The notes beneath the pieces are model-generated. The model worked only from the letters and a program-made list of their open reading frames with translations, ran no database searches and was not told the DNA's origin. Shown piece after piece: positions 37,008 to 45,715 of a stretch of DNA of 64,000 nt (position 1 is the stretch's first letter; the number at the start of each line of letters is the position of its first letter). Both the position numbers and the translations under genes were made by a program. Source of the stretch: Bog-473 sp963706555 (lineage in GTDB: Bacteria; Actinomycetota; Acidimicrobiia; Acidimicrobiales; RAAP-2); the NCBI GenBank assembly GCA_963706555.1, contig OY970164.1, positions 2,790,001 through 2,854,000 on the forward strand, read 5' to 3'.

Positions 37008-37242
37008 GCAGCTGCCGCGGTCATCAGTGCGGCCGATTTCATCGTCAGCACGGCGGATCGCCGGGGCCATCGGCCTGGCCGACGCTGTGTCCGGTCATCA
37101 TTCAACGCACGGCCCCTGAGAGGTCGATGGCGGCCGAATCGAGAGGGATCTTGCGGCTGAACATGGTCACGGACGCTAACGCAGCTGGGGGGGTCCCCGT
37201 CCCCGATGGCGCCCACCGTGTCGATCTGCCAGCATCAGCGCC

Positions 37243-37845
37243 ATGAGCGTCCGCCGAGCGACACAGGCCGACGTGGATCCGATGGCAGCCCAGCTCTGCC
37301 GCGCCTTCTTCGACGACCCTGTCATCGGGCACGTCTTTCGCAATGAAGCTCGCCGTACCGAGGGCATGCGGAGATATTTCACCACCCAGATGCGGGGCGA
37401 CTATTTCCCCTACGGCGGCTGCTACACCACCGACGACCACAAAGGTGCGGCGATCTGGGGTCCCCCGGGCAAGCCGCTGCTCAAGGGGCTGGCCGGCATC
37501 GCCAACATGGTCTCCGTGGTGCCCTACATGGCCGCCCGCCTCAAGGCCACGCTGCAAATGCTGAATCTGATCGAGTCGATGCATCCGTCGGAGCCTCACT
37601 GGTATCTGGCCACCTTGGGCACCGATCCCGAGTTCCAGGGGAAGGGCATCGGCTCGTCGCTCATGCGTCCGGTGCTGGACCATTGTGATGCCGAGGGCTG
37701 GCCGGCCTACCTCGAATCTTCGAAGGAGCGCAACGTCCCCTTCTACTCCCGACACGGCTTCGAGGTCGTCCGCGAAGTTTCCCTGCCTGGCGGCGGCCCC
37801 AGGATCTGGACGATGTGGCGTGAGCCCCGCCCACCCGGTTTTTAG
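37243..37845 (+). CDS. GNAT family N-acetyltransferase
   Basis: A 200-residue acetyltransferase. The acetyl-CoA site is LATLGTDPEFQGKGIGSSLM (Q-x-x-G-x-G), followed by LESSKERNVPFYSRHGFEVV, the typical end of the fold. The N-terminal half (ATQADVDPMAAQLCRAFFDDP) places it with small-molecule or antibiotic-type GNAT proteins of actinobacteria. The acceptor is unknown. It is divergent from the Gfo/Idh/MocA gene, and its stop is 17 bases from the stop of the convergent LysR gene. Confidence 0.85.
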   Translation: MSVRRATQADVDPMAAQLCRAFFDDPVIGHVFRNEARRTEGMRRYFTTQMRGDYFPYGGCYTTDDHKGAAIWGPPGKPLLKGLAGIANMVSVVPYMAARLKATLQMLNLIESMHPSEPHWYLATLGTDPEFQGKGIGSSLMRPVLDHCDAEGWPAYLESSKERNVPFYSRHGFEVVREVSLPGGGPRIWTMWREPRPPGF

Positions 37846-37861
37846 GAGGGACCTATCGCCG

Positions 37862-38770
37862 TCAGGTGGGGTGAATCCCCTCGGGCATGGCGAGCGGGTC
37901 GCTGACCACCAGCCCCAGAATGTCGATGACCGCCCGTACGGGAGCTGACGGCAGGCCGCGCCGGCGTTGTGCGATGCCCACCCGGCGCCGGGGGAAGCCT
38001 TCGAGGGGGACGACGGCGAAGCGTTCCCGCAGGTGGCCGGGCACGGCGGTGGCGGGGAGTATGGCCGGGCCGTAGCCGTCGAAGGCGAGGGACGCGATCA
38101 TGCGGACACCATCGAGCTCCATGGCGGGCCGCAGCACCACCCGGGCCGGTCCGATGGCGCTGTCGATCTCGGCCCGGAGGGCCGTGCCGGGTGCCGGGAG
38201 CAGGAGTTCCAATTCGGCCAGTCGGGCCAGGGGGAGTGATCGCTCCTCAGCCAAAGGATGCTCCTTGGGCACCACGAGCACCAGGTCCTCGTCGAAGAGG
38301 TGGGCCACGATCACCTCGTCGCCGCTCAGCGGGAGCGTGACCACGGCCAGATCGAGCTGTCCCGTGCCCAGTTGGAGCTCGAGCTGGGTGCTTCCTCCCT
38401 CGCCGACGTTGAGGTGGATGTGGGGGTGGCGCTCCCGCAGGACGTCAAAGAGCTGGGGGACCAACCAACGTCCCGTGGTGCCGATCATGCCGAGCCGTAC
38501 GGTTCCGACCACCTCCTGGCGGAGTGCGGTGACGTCGGCCACCATGTCGGAGAGCTCGTTCATGACCCGGCGGGCCCGCCCCACGACGACCTCACCCTCC
38601 TCGGTGAGGCGGCCGGAGGCCCGGTCGACCAGTTGCACATCGAGCTCGCGCTCGAGGCGGGCGATATGGGCCGAGACGTTCGACTGCACCGTGCCGATCG
38701 TGGTGGCCGCGGCCGAGAAGCTACCTGTGTCGGCGATGCCCAGGAGTGCTTGCAAGTGTTTCAGTTCCAT
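37862..38770 (-). CDS. LysR family transcriptional regulator
   Basis: A 302-residue regulator. The winged helix is at residues 1-60 (LKHLQALLGIADTGSFSAAA and VQSNVSAHIARLERELDVQL) and the co-inducer domain follows (VRLGMIGTTGRWLVPQLF, LDLAVVTLPLSGDEV). The start is ATG 38770, with GGAAGG upstream. It is divergent from a promoter, a possible small RNA and the PHA depolymerase gene, and an AT-rich block with TATC-AGAT-GATA (38834-38845) between them is a likely binding site. It probably controls PHA turnover, by position. Confidence 0.88.
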   Translation of the reverse strand: MELKHLQALLGIADTGSFSAAATTIGTVQSNVSAHIARLERELDVQLVDRASGRLTEEGEVVVGRARRVMNELSDMVADVTALRQEVVGTVRLGMIGTTGRWLVPQLFDVLRERHPHIHLNVGEGGSTQLELQLGTGQLDLAVVTLPLSGDEVIVAHLFDEDLVLVVPKEHPLAEERSLPLARLAELELLLPAPGTALRAEIDSAIGPARVVLRPAMELDGVRMIASLAFDGYGPAILPATAVPGHLRERFAVVPLEGFPRRRVGIAQRRRGLPSAPVRAVIDILGLVVSDPLAMPEGIHPT

Positions 38771-38833
38771 GACAACACTTCCTTCCCGGGAATAACATCG
38801 AATGCTCGCGGCAGTTACGATATTGATCAGATT

Positions 38834-38845
38834 ATCAGATGATAG
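38834..38845. promoter_or_regulatory. Likely LysR binding site
   Basis: The palindrome TATCAGATGATA, with arms TATC and GATA, lies in an unusually AT-rich block (about 38817-38850) that also carries the outer arms GATAT (38818-38822) and ATATC (38846-38850). LysR-type sites have the form T-N11-A inside such partial palindromes. It is between the regulator's start and the TTGACA box at 38863. Confidence 0.5.
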
Positions 38846-38862
38846 ATATCTTGTGGAGCTGC

Positions 38863-38984
38863 TTGACAGATTACGCCGGGGGGAGCAAACTAGACACAGA
38901 CCACAGGGAATGGAACCCCCCCTCCAGCACCTGGTGAGTCTCGAGAAGGGATCGCCACCCCCCCGGCGATCCCTTCTCCTTTTT
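38863..38984 (+). ncRNA. Candidate short RNA with its own promoter and terminator
   Basis: A TTGACA box at 38863-38868 is followed about 17 bases on by an A-rich CAAACTAGAC, a possible -10 region. Transcription from there would run about 90 bases into a strong intrinsic terminator (38943-38984). No start codon with a ribosome binding site opens a frame of useful length inside. It could be a small RNA or an attenuated leader of the PHA depolymerase gene. Confidence 0.45.
38943..38984 (+). terminator. Strong intrinsic terminator
   Basis: A perfect 14-base stem, GAGAAGGGATCGCC (38943-38956) with GGCGATCCCTTCTC (38965-38978), an 8-base loop and then CTTTTT. This textbook form is rare in GC-rich actinobacteria. 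It lies upstream of, and points toward, the PHA depolymerase gene. Confidence 0.85.
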
Positions 38985-39115
38985 CCGGGGCAGTATTCAT
39001 TTGCTCCGAAGATGGTCCCGCAGCGACATGCGATGTCCGCCGGGCCATCCGGCCCGCTCGATCCCCGATGGCCGCCGATCTTCGGTCGAGTTGGGCTTTT
39101 GCCGACCATCAACGC

Positions 39116-39121
39116 TAGGTT
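39116..39121 (+). promoter_or_regulatory. -10 box of phaZ (leaderless)
   Basis: TAGGTT ends six bases before the GTG start of the PHA depolymerase gene, matching the TANNNT -10 consensus with the transcript starting at the G of GTG. A weak TTGGGC at 39091-39096 may be the -35 box. There is no ribosome binding site. Confidence 0.6.
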
Positions 39122-39127
39122 GAACAG

Positions 39128-40345
39128 GTGCTCTACCAGGCATACCAGTCGCAGCGGGACTTCACCGCACCGGCACGGGCCCTCGCCGGTCTCGCGCACT
39201 GGTCGCTGGGCGAACTGCCGACCGAATGGACCGACAATTGCTTCGTACGCCGGATGTCCGCCGGCTACGAGATGATCGAGCGCTCCCGCCTCACCCACGA
39301 ACGGCCGCCGTTCGGAATTGCGCAGGTGATCGTGGCCGGGGAGTTGACACCGGTCCGTGAAGAGGTCGTCATGTCCACCCCCTTCTCGTCACTCCTGCAT
39401 TTCGCCAAGGACATCGGCGAGCCCCAGCCCAGGGTGCTCCTGGTGGCGGCCCTGGCTGGACACTTCTCCACCCTGCTCCGGGCAACGGTGCGCACGCTGC
39501 TACCCGACCATGACGTCTACGTCACCGACTGGCACAACGCCCGTGACGTCGGGATCGAGCACGGGAGCTTCGGCTTCGACGATTACATCGCCCAGGTGAT
39601 CGCCGACCTGGAGTACATCGGGCCGGGCGTGCACATGCTGTCGGTCTGCCAGCCCTGCCCAGCCGCCCTGGCCGCGACGGCACTGATGGCCTCGGACGAC
39701 AACCCGGCGCAGCCGAGGACCCTCACCCTCATGGCGGGCCCGGTCGATACCAGGGTGAACCCGACGAAGGTCAACGACCTGGCCCACTCCAAGCCGCTCA
39801 GCTGGTTCGAACACAACGTCATCACGACGGTGCCCCTGCGGTATCCGGGGGCGTTCAGACGCGTCTACCCGGGCTTCCTCCAGGTGACGGGGTTCGTGAG
39901 CATGAACCTGGAGCGCCACATCCGTCAGCATGTGAGCCTGTACAACCATCTCGTCCGGGGGGACGACGCGGAGGCCGAGGTGATCGCCGAGTTCTACGAC
40001 GAGTACTTCGCCGTCCTCGACATCGCGGCCGAGTTCTACCTCGAGACGATCGACCGGGTCTTTCAGCGTGACCTGCTGGCCCAGGGAGAGCTGGTGTGGA
40101 GAGGGCGGCCGGTGGAGCTGGGGGCTATCCGGAGCACTGCCCTACTGACGGTCGAAGGGGAGAGGGACGACATCTGCGGGGTCGGCCAGACCTTGGCCGC
40201 CCAGGACCTCTGCACCGGGATCAAGCCATCCAAGAAGCGCCATCACCTGCAGCCCGGCGTCGGCCACTATGGGGTGTTCAGCGGGACTCGCTGGGAACGC
40301 CAGATCTATCCGATCCTGCGCAATTTCATTCTGGCCAATCCGTGA
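39128..40345 (+). CDS. phaZ: Intracellular polyhydroxyalkanoate depolymerase
   Basis: A 405-residue alpha/beta hydrolase of the intracellular PhaZ family, which breaks down stored PHA granules. It opens MLYQAYQSQRDFTAPARALA, typical of the family, and has the Cys nucleophile at residue 174 in LSVCQPCPAAL, VTDWHNARDV, and near the end TVEGERDDICG (Asp) and QPGVGHYGVFSGTRW (His). The start is GTG 39128, leaderless after TAGGTT. It is divergent from the LysR regulator, and the phasin-like gene and PHA synthase lie downstream on the other strand. Confidence 0.9.
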   Translation: MLYQAYQSQRDFTAPARALAGLAHWSLGELPTEWTDNCFVRRMSAGYEMIERSRLTHERPPFGIAQVIVAGELTPVREEVVMSTPFSSLLHFAKDIGEPQPRVLLVAALAGHFSTLLRATVRTLLPDHDVYVTDWHNARDVGIEHGSFGFDDYIAQVIADLEYIGPGVHMLSVCQPCPAALAATALMASDDNPAQPRTLTLMAGPVDTRVNPTKVNDLAHSKPLSWFEHNVITTVPLRYPGAFRRVYPGFLQVTGFVSMNLERHIRQHVSLYNHLVRGDDAEAEVIAEFYDEYFAVLDIAAEFYLETIDRVFQRDLLAQGELVWRGRPVELGAIRSTALLTVEGERDDICGVGQTLAAQDLCTGIKPSKKRHHLQPGVGHYGVFSGTRWERQIYPILRNFILANP

Positions 40346-40370
40346 CGCCGGCCGGCGACGGGCCGGTCGG

Positions 40371-41024
40371 TCAGAACTCCATTTCGAGTTCTTCGACGTC
40401 GTCGGGCTCGAGTTGCGCGGCAGCAGTCCATTCGGCCATCTCCGGCGTCGCCAACATCGTCTCGGCGTACTCGCTGGCCACCGCTCCCGTCTTGACGTCG
40501 TAGCTCCGAAACCGCGTGCAGACGGGCGCGTACATCGCGTCTGCCACCGTCGGGCTCTGGCCGAAGAGGAACGGGCCTCCCGACGCGGCAAGACAATCGT
40601 TCCAGAGGGTCTCGATGCGGTCGATGTCAGCCTGGGCTCCGGCCCAGACGGGGAACTCCGGGTGGTATGTCTTGATGTTCATCGGCAGCGCCGAGCGCAA
40701 GTTGGCAAAGCCCGAGTGGATCTCGCCCGACACCGAGCGGCACCAAGCCTTCGCTTTGGGATCGTCGGGGAGCAGCGAGCTGCTCTGTGACTCATGGAGG
40801 TATTCCCCGATGGCAAGGGTGTCCCAGATCACGAGGTCACCGTGCCGGAGCCGGGGTACCAGGAATGACGGCGACAGGAGTAGGAGTTCGGCCCGGACGT
40901 CCGGGTCGTGGCTGTCGACAACTTCGACCGTGAAATCCAGCCCGGCGAATTTGCACAACAACCAGCCCCGGAGCGACCACGCGCCGTAGTTGCGACTGTT
41001 GATCGTGAGAATGGCCTGCGACAC
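40371..41024 (-). CDS. Glutathione S-transferase family protein
   Basis: A 217-residue thioredoxin-fold/helical protein of the GST family. The N-terminal domain has INSRNYGAWSLRGWLLCKFAG (Ser/Tyr at the thiol site), then FLVPRLRHGDLVIWDTLAIGEYL (cis-Pro and the E-S/T-type ligand region), and the helical domain has FGQSPTVADAMYAPVCTRF. Actinobacteria of this type lack glutathione, so the natural thiol or function is open. The start is GTG 41024 with AAGGAG before it. It converges with phaZ. Confidence 0.85.
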   Translation of the reverse strand: MSQAILTINSRNYGAWSLRGWLLCKFAGLDFTVEVVDSHDPDVRAELLLLSPSFLVPRLRHGDLVIWDTLAIGEYLHESQSSSLLPDDPKAKAWCRSVSGEIHSGFANLRSALPMNIKTYHPEFPVWAGAQADIDRIETLWNDCLAASGGPFLFGQSPTVADAMYAPVCTRFRSYDVKTGAVASEYAETMLATPEMAEWTAAAQLEPDDVEELEMEF

Positions 41025-41153
41025 AGTGGGCTCCTTGGGCACTGCGGGGCCGATTCGCCGCGGTGCCTCCCGCGACAAATTACGTCATGGCCGGCGATTG
41101 CACCAAAGGACGTTGTACTGGGTCAGAAAAGGGAAGCGGCCCAGCCGCCCCAC

Positions 41154-41453
41154 TCAGATCTTCTTGGCGACGGTGGCTGTCACCTTGGGCGCGGGAGGTG
41201 TGTAGACCTCGACGACGCCGGTCAGGAAGGTGTGCTGGGCGTCAAGGAGTTTGCCCCAGAAGGCGAATGCGACGTCGAGCGTCTCGGTGGCGGTGGGCAC
41301 CTTGTCGGCGAAAGGCACAAGCGAGGGATCGGGCTTGATCCCGTCGAAGGCCGATACGGTCGAGCGCATCGCGCCGAGCGTCCAGGCCTGGCTGGTCTCG
41401 ACGGCCTTGAGCACGCCGCCTTGGACCTTCTCCGTCATCTCGAGAGCGTTCAT
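41154..41453 (-). CDS. Phasin-like small protein
   Basis: A 99-residue helical protein (MNALEMTEKVQGGVLKAVE, then LDVAFAFWGKLLDAQHTFLTG) ending in an Ala/Lys-rich tail (KVTATVAKKI), which resembles the granule-binding tails of phasins. I have no firm family match. Its position beside PHA synthase and depolymerase genes supports a role on PHA granules. The start is ATG 41453. An 8-base inverted repeat flanks its probable -10 region (41497-41529), so it has a dedicated regulator, as phasin genes usually do. Confidence 0.6.
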   Translation of the reverse strand: MNALEMTEKVQGGVLKAVETSQAWTLGAMRSTVSAFDGIKPDPSLVPFADKVPTATETLDVAFAFWGKLLDAQHTFLTGVVEVYTPPAPKVTATVAKKI

Positions 41454-41496
41454 GTGCAGCCTTTCTGTTGCGTGGTGTGAGGGGGATTGGGATTGT

Positions 41497-41529
41497 TGAT
41501 GGTGCTGCATACTATACCAAGCGCACCAT
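41497..41529. promoter_or_regulatory. Inverted repeat over the promoter of the phasin-like gene
   Basis: Perfect 8-base arms GATGGTGC (41497-41504) and GCACCATC (41522-41529) enclose 17 bases containing CATACTATACC, which on the minus strand offers TATAGT as a -10 box. This is the layout of a repressor site over a promoter. Confidence 0.6.
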
Positions 41530-41591
41530 CCCGGCGCAAGTGACGCAACGGCTGCCGAATGCCGCCATCCGTGCCGATGACCGATGCGCCG

Positions 41592-41636
41592 GATGTGACG
41601 GATGTGACCGACGCGACTGATGCGACAGATGCGACG
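41592..41636. repeat. Five tandem 9-base units
   Basis: Units GATGTGACG, GATGTGACC, GACGCGACT, GATGCGACA and GATGCGACG follow each other between the acyl-CoA synthetase stop and the promoter of the phasin-like gene. Probably slippage sequence. Confidence 0.7.
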
Positions 41637-41640
41637 GCTG

Positions 41641-43239
41641 TCAGACGAAGCGGGCCCGCAAAACCTTCTTGTCGAACTTGCCGACGGATGTGCGGGGCAC
41701 GGCCTCGATCACCTCGACGCGCGCCGGCAGCTGCCAGCGGGCGAAGCCCCCGGTCAGCAGATGCTCGTGCAACTCGTCCACCGATACGTCCGCACCGGGT
41801 TTGAGCACGAGACAGACCATGGGGCGCTCCTGCCACTTGGGGTCCGGCACGGCGATGACGGCCGCCTCGAGGACCGCGTCCATCTGCATGACCCGATCCT
41901 CCATGTCCACCGAAGAGATCCACTCGCCGCCGGACTTGATGAGGTCCTTGGTGCGGTCGGCGATGACGAAGTACCCGCTGGCCGAGCGGATCGCCACGTC
42001 CCCGGTCTTGAACCACCCGTCCGCGGTGAAGTTCTCGACGCCCTGCCCGTGCAGATAGCCGTCGACGACCCACGGACCGCGTACGGTGAGGTCGCCCATC
42101 GAGGCTCCGTCGGCCGGGACCTCGTCGCCGGACTCGTCCACGATGGAGATTTCGACGCCGGGTAGGGGGAGACCGGCCTTGGTCCACACCGCCGTGGTGA
42201 CGTCTTCTTCCGTCCAGTCCCTCATGTGCTCCTGGGGCCAGGCCACCGACGCCAGCGGCGACGTTTCGGTCATGCCCCAGGCCTGCACGATGCGGATGCC
42301 GAACTCGCGTGCATAGCGCTCGATCATCGAGCGGGGCGGCTGTGACCCGCCGCAGATGATGTGGCGGAGCTCGGGGAGTCGTTCGCCGCGCCGGACCAGC
42401 TCGTCGGCGATGCCGAGCCACACCGTGGGCACACCTGCGGCCACCGTCACCTTCTCGTTCGCCAGCAAGTCGACGAACGCCGAAGCTTCGAGCGGGCCGG
42501 CGAAATAGATCTGCTTGGCCCCGACAGCGGCCGCTGCGTACGGCATACCCCAGGCGTTGGCGTGGAACATCGGCACCTGGGGGAGCACGGCATCGCCCGG
42601 TCCGATCGACATGCCGGCGTGTGAGGTGACGGCCAGGGCGTGCAGAAAGGTGGAGCGATGGGTGTAGAGCACCCCTTTTGGTCGGCCCGTGGTTCCCGAC
42701 GTGTAACACAGCCCCATCGGCTGCAGCTCGTCGATATGCGGCCTCGGGTAGTGGGTGGACTCGCCCGACAGGAGGTCCTCATAGGCGATGACACCGCTGA
42801 GCGACGTCTCGGGCACCTTGGCGCCGAGGACGATGACGTGGGCGGGCGGCGACGGGACCAGCGCGAAAGCCTGCTCGAGGAGCGGCAGAAGATCGGGGTC
42901 GACCAGCACGGCGCGGTCGTCGGCGTCCTGGAGGAGAAAGGCCAGCTCCTCGGCCGACACCCGGATATTGAGCGTGTGCAGGACGCGTCCGGTGCACGGG
43001 ATGGCGAAGTACGCCTCCAGGTGGCGGGCGCTGTTCCATGCCAGCGTGGCCACGCGGTCCCCCGGCCCGAGTCCAAGATGCTCGAGGGCGTGCATCAGCT
43101 GCTGGCTCCGGCGGCCGAACTCGGCGTACGTCACGCGCTCGATACCACCCGAGGGCGAGCGGCTGACAAGCTCGGCCTCGGGTGCGTGGTTCGGCGCGTG
43201 TTCGAAGAGGAGCCACGCGTTCAGCGGTGTCTCCATCAT
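41641..43239 (-). CDS. Acyl-CoA synthetase (AMP-forming, long- or medium-chain)
   Basis: A 532-residue ligase that activates a fatty acid with ATP and CoA. The AMP motif is CYTSGTTGRPKGVLYTHRS, followed by GMTETSPLASV, the hinge region GWFKTGDVAIRS and DRTKDLIKSGGEWIS, and the C-terminal Lys in PRTSVGKFDKKVL. The start is ATG 43239 (a second ATG follows directly). It lies downstream of the PHA synthase gene, 100 bases away across a perfect palindrome, and probably feeds acyl-CoA into PHA or beta-oxidation. Confidence 0.9.
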   Translation of the reverse strand: MMETPLNAWLLFEHAPNHAPEAELVSRSPSGGIERVTYAEFGRRSQQLMHALEHLGLGPGDRVATLAWNSARHLEAYFAIPCTGRVLHTLNIRVSAEELAFLLQDADDRAVLVDPDLLPLLEQAFALVPSPPAHVIVLGAKVPETSLSGVIAYEDLLSGESTHYPRPHIDELQPMGLCYTSGTTGRPKGVLYTHRSTFLHALAVTSHAGMSIGPGDAVLPQVPMFHANAWGMPYAAAAVGAKQIYFAGPLEASAFVDLLANEKVTVAAGVPTVWLGIADELVRRGERLPELRHIICGGSQPPRSMIERYAREFGIRIVQAWGMTETSPLASVAWPQEHMRDWTEEDVTTAVWTKAGLPLPGVEISIVDESGDEVPADGASMGDLTVRGPWVVDGYLHGQGVENFTADGWFKTGDVAIRSASGYFVIADRTKDLIKSGGEWISSVDMEDRVMQMDAVLEAAVIAVPDPKWQERPMVCLVLKPGADVSVDELHEHLLTGGFARWQLPARVEVIEAVPRTSVGKFDKKVLRARFV

Positions 43240-43298
43240 CGGACAGTTCCGGCCCCGGTTCGCGCTCCGACTCGTGGCCCGACTCGTGCTCGTGCTCG

Positions 43299-43326
43299 TG
43301 CTCGTGCACGTGCACGTGCACGAGCA
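43299..43326. repeat. 28-base perfect palindrome in a CTCGTG/CACGTG repeat
   Basis: Positions 43299-43312 and 43313-43326 are exact reverse complements; the arm is TGCTCGTGCACGTG. It arises where a GCTCGT hexamer repeat (from about 43283) meets a GCACGT repeat. It lies between the PHA synthase stop and the acyl-CoA synthetase start and would form a hairpin in the shared transcript. Confidence 0.8.
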
Positions 43327-43339
43327 GCCCGACGGCCTC

Positions 43340-45004
43340 TCAAGACGCCAGCACGTAGGTTCCGGGCGCAGCGTCGCCGGGCGGGTGCGCCGCACTTCCG
43401 ATGGAGGTCGGTGCAGGGCGGCTGTCACCAGAACGGGTCGCGGCCCACTCCGACCACGGCTCCCACCACGATCCGGTGACCGGCGAAGCCTTGGTCAGCC
43501 ATTGGTCCGGGTCGGCCTCGGTGGCCTCCGCCGTGGCCACGGTCATTCTCGGGTTTCCAGGGGGATTGACGAGGCTCTGGATATGACCCGATGACGAAAG
43601 GGCGAACTGGCTCGTCCCACCCATGAGCTGGGTCGTGGCGTAACAGGCTTTCCAGGAGGTGAGATGGTCGTTGCGCGCCCCCACGACGAACGAGTCGCAC
43701 TCGACCTTGCTCAGGTCGACAGGAGCCCCGTGCACCAAGAGGGTGCGGGAGGCCAATGAATTGTGCAGGAAGAGGTCGAGAAAATCGGCGTGGAGCGCGG
43801 CGGGCAGGCGGGTGGAATCGGAATTCCAGGCGAGCACATCAAAGGTGGGTGGCTCCTCACCCATCAGGTTGTTGCGGACCCAGTAGTTCCAGATGAGGTC
43901 ATTCGGGCGCAGCATGGAGAAGAGTGCGGCCGCGGAGCGCCCGGGGAACACACCGCCCCGTTTGGTGGAGCGCAGCGAATTGTCGACGATGGCGGGACTG
44001 GCCAGGAGTCCGATCATGGTCGGCACGGTGAAGTCGAGCAGGGTCACGGCGAAGGTGGCGCAATTGATCAGCGCGTCCTGCATCGACGCGAGATGTCCCA
44101 GCAGAGCGGCAGTCGTGATGCCACCCGCGCACAGTGACACGGTGTTGACGTGGTCGGTCCCTGTGATCTCGGACGCGGCCTGCAGGGCTTCATGGATGGC
44201 GTCGACATAGGAGTCGAGTCCCCAGTCCCTGTGCTCCTCGGTCGGGTTACGCCAACTGACGACGAACATCTGGAATCCGCGCTGCACGCAGAACTCGACG
44301 AAGCTCCGACCGGGAGCCATGTCCATGAAATAGAACTTGTTGATCTGCGGGGGGATCAAGACCATGGGAATGGCGTTGACCCTTTCGGTTGACGGCGAGT
44401 ACTGCAAGAGCTCGCACACCTCGTTGCGAAAGACGACCGCACCGGGGGAGAGTGCGAGGTCGCGACCCACCACCAAGGCGTCCCGGTTGACCGAACGGGG
44501 AAAGCCCTTGTTGGTCCGGATGTCACGCGAGATATTCCCCAGGCCTCTGACGACGCTCCGGCCACCCGTCTCATACGCGCGCTCGACGACATCGGGGTTG
44601 AGCGGCGGGACGTTCGTCGGCGCCAAGGCCGCAGTCACGAGGATCGTTGCCAGCTTGGCCCGTTCTTCCGTCCGCCATTCGAGGTGGGCGTCATCGACCA
44701 GATCGAGCGCAGTGCGCGACCAGGCCAGGTAGGCCTGGCACACGCGGTGATAGAGCGGGTTCTCCTTCCAGGCCCGGTTCTCGAAGCGCCAGTCCTTGGG
44801 TTCGGGCGCGATCGTTGACCGTCCCACGGCGACCTTCGCCATCTCGAAGCTGAGGCCGGCCATACGCCGGGGCAGCGCGCCCGTAGCGGTGCGCGCACCC
44901 ACTTGCGCCAGGGACCCGGCGAGTCCGAGCGGATCAATCCGCCCGAGCATGCAGCGAGGACTCAGGGCCGCCCCGACCCGCTCGAAGAAAAACCGTTTCG
45001 GCAT
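43340..45004 (-). CDS. phaC: Polyhydroxyalkanoate synthase (class I/II-like)
   Basis: A 554-residue enzyme that polymerises hydroxyacyl-CoA on the granule surface. The lipase-box-like site is SLCAGG with Cys292 as nucleophile; the usual first Gly is Ser. The acid is in VVGARNDHLTSW and the His in SSSGHIQSLVNPPGN. Other family stretches are IPPQINKFYFMDM and FVVSWRNPTEEHRDWGLDSYV. The length and single-gene form fit class I or II; no PhaE or PhaR subunit gene is beside it. The start is ATG 45004 (MPKRFFF). An XRE regulator is divergent from it. Confidence 0.9.
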   Translation of the reverse strand: MPKRFFFERVGAALSPRCMLGRIDPLGLAGSLAQVGARTATGALPRRMAGLSFEMAKVAVGRSTIAPEPKDWRFENRAWKENPLYHRVCQAYLAWSRTALDLVDDAHLEWRTEERAKLATILVTAALAPTNVPPLNPDVVERAYETGGRSVVRGLGNISRDIRTNKGFPRSVNRDALVVGRDLALSPGAVVFRNEVCELLQYSPSTERVNAIPMVLIPPQINKFYFMDMAPGRSFVEFCVQRGFQMFVVSWRNPTEEHRDWGLDSYVDAIHEALQAASEITGTDHVNTVSLCAGGITTAALLGHLASMQDALINCATFAVTLLDFTVPTMIGLLASPAIVDNSLRSTKRGGVFPGRSAAALFSMLRPNDLIWNYWVRNNLMGEEPPTFDVLAWNSDSTRLPAALHADFLDLFLHNSLASRTLLVHGAPVDLSKVECDSFVVGARNDHLTSWKACYATTQLMGGTSQFALSSSGHIQSLVNPPGNPRMTVATAEATEADPDQWLTKASPVTGSWWEPWSEWAATRSGDSRPAPTSIGSAAHPPGDAAPGTYVLAS

Positions 45005-45248
45005 GGTCACCACCTTCAATTCGCCACCAACGCCATTGTCTGGCGATACCCGGAGGCTCCTTGTCAGTCAAGCACACGGTCACGCCGAACGGAACCGAAG
45101 GGAAGGGTGAAATCTCCTCATTTGTGCGCCAGTTCACACAGTCGCAATAAAGACGGCCGCGAGAAGCCACGAGAACGACTGCCGCAGGCACGTCCGGCGT
45201 CGGCGCGCCCGGGCCGCTGCACCCAGCTGCCATCGCTAGAGTTTCGCG

Positions 45249-45611
45249 GTGGACGAGAAGGCGCCGGACGGAGGACCGTGGGATGCGTTCGGGACCTATC
45301 TCCGCACGCAACGGCATCTCGCACAGCTGAGCCTGCGGCAGCTGGCCGATCTCACGAACGTCTCCAACCCCTATCTGAGCCAGATCGAACGTGGACTGCA
45401 CCAGCCGTCGATCGCCATCGTCAAGGCATTGGCGGAAGCGCTCAATCTGTCCGTGAGCGACCTCTTGGCCCATGCCGCCGACATCGACTCGGACGACGTC
45501 CCGTCGACGAGCACTCCCGCCGCCATCCGCAACGACCCACTGCTCAACGAGACGCAGAAGGGCGCACTGCTCGCCGTGTACCGGTCCATGGTCGATCCCG
45601 CTCCCGATTGA
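45249..45611 (+). CDS. XRE family transcriptional regulator
   Basis: A 120-residue regulator with an N-terminal helix-turn-helix (LRQLADLTNVSNPYLSQIERG, residues about 29-49) and a short C-terminal helix region. The start GTG 45249 lies exactly six bases after a TAGAGT box without a ribosome binding site, so it is leaderless. It is divergent from the PHA synthase gene; a partial repeat TGTG-N8-CACA in the shared gap (45123-45138) may be its site. A role in PHA control is inferred from position. Confidence 0.8.
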   Translation: MDEKAPDGGPWDAFGTYLRTQRHLAQLSLRQLADLTNVSNPYLSQIERGLHQPSIAIVKALAEALNLSVSDLLAHAADIDSDDVPSTSTPAAIRNDPLLNETQKGALLAVYRSMVDPAPD

Positions 45612-45715
45612 GGAACCTGCGTCCTCCCACAGCCCCGTCCGGCCCCGCCGAGACTCACGCCCAACCGCCCCGGCCCCAGCCCCGCCGGGGGGCGGGTGCC
45701 TTAGGCTGACGCACC

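Noticed and set aside
45123..45138. TGTG-N8-CACA as an XRE operator
   Set aside because: The arms are only four bases long, so it is mentioned under the regulator but not listed as a site.
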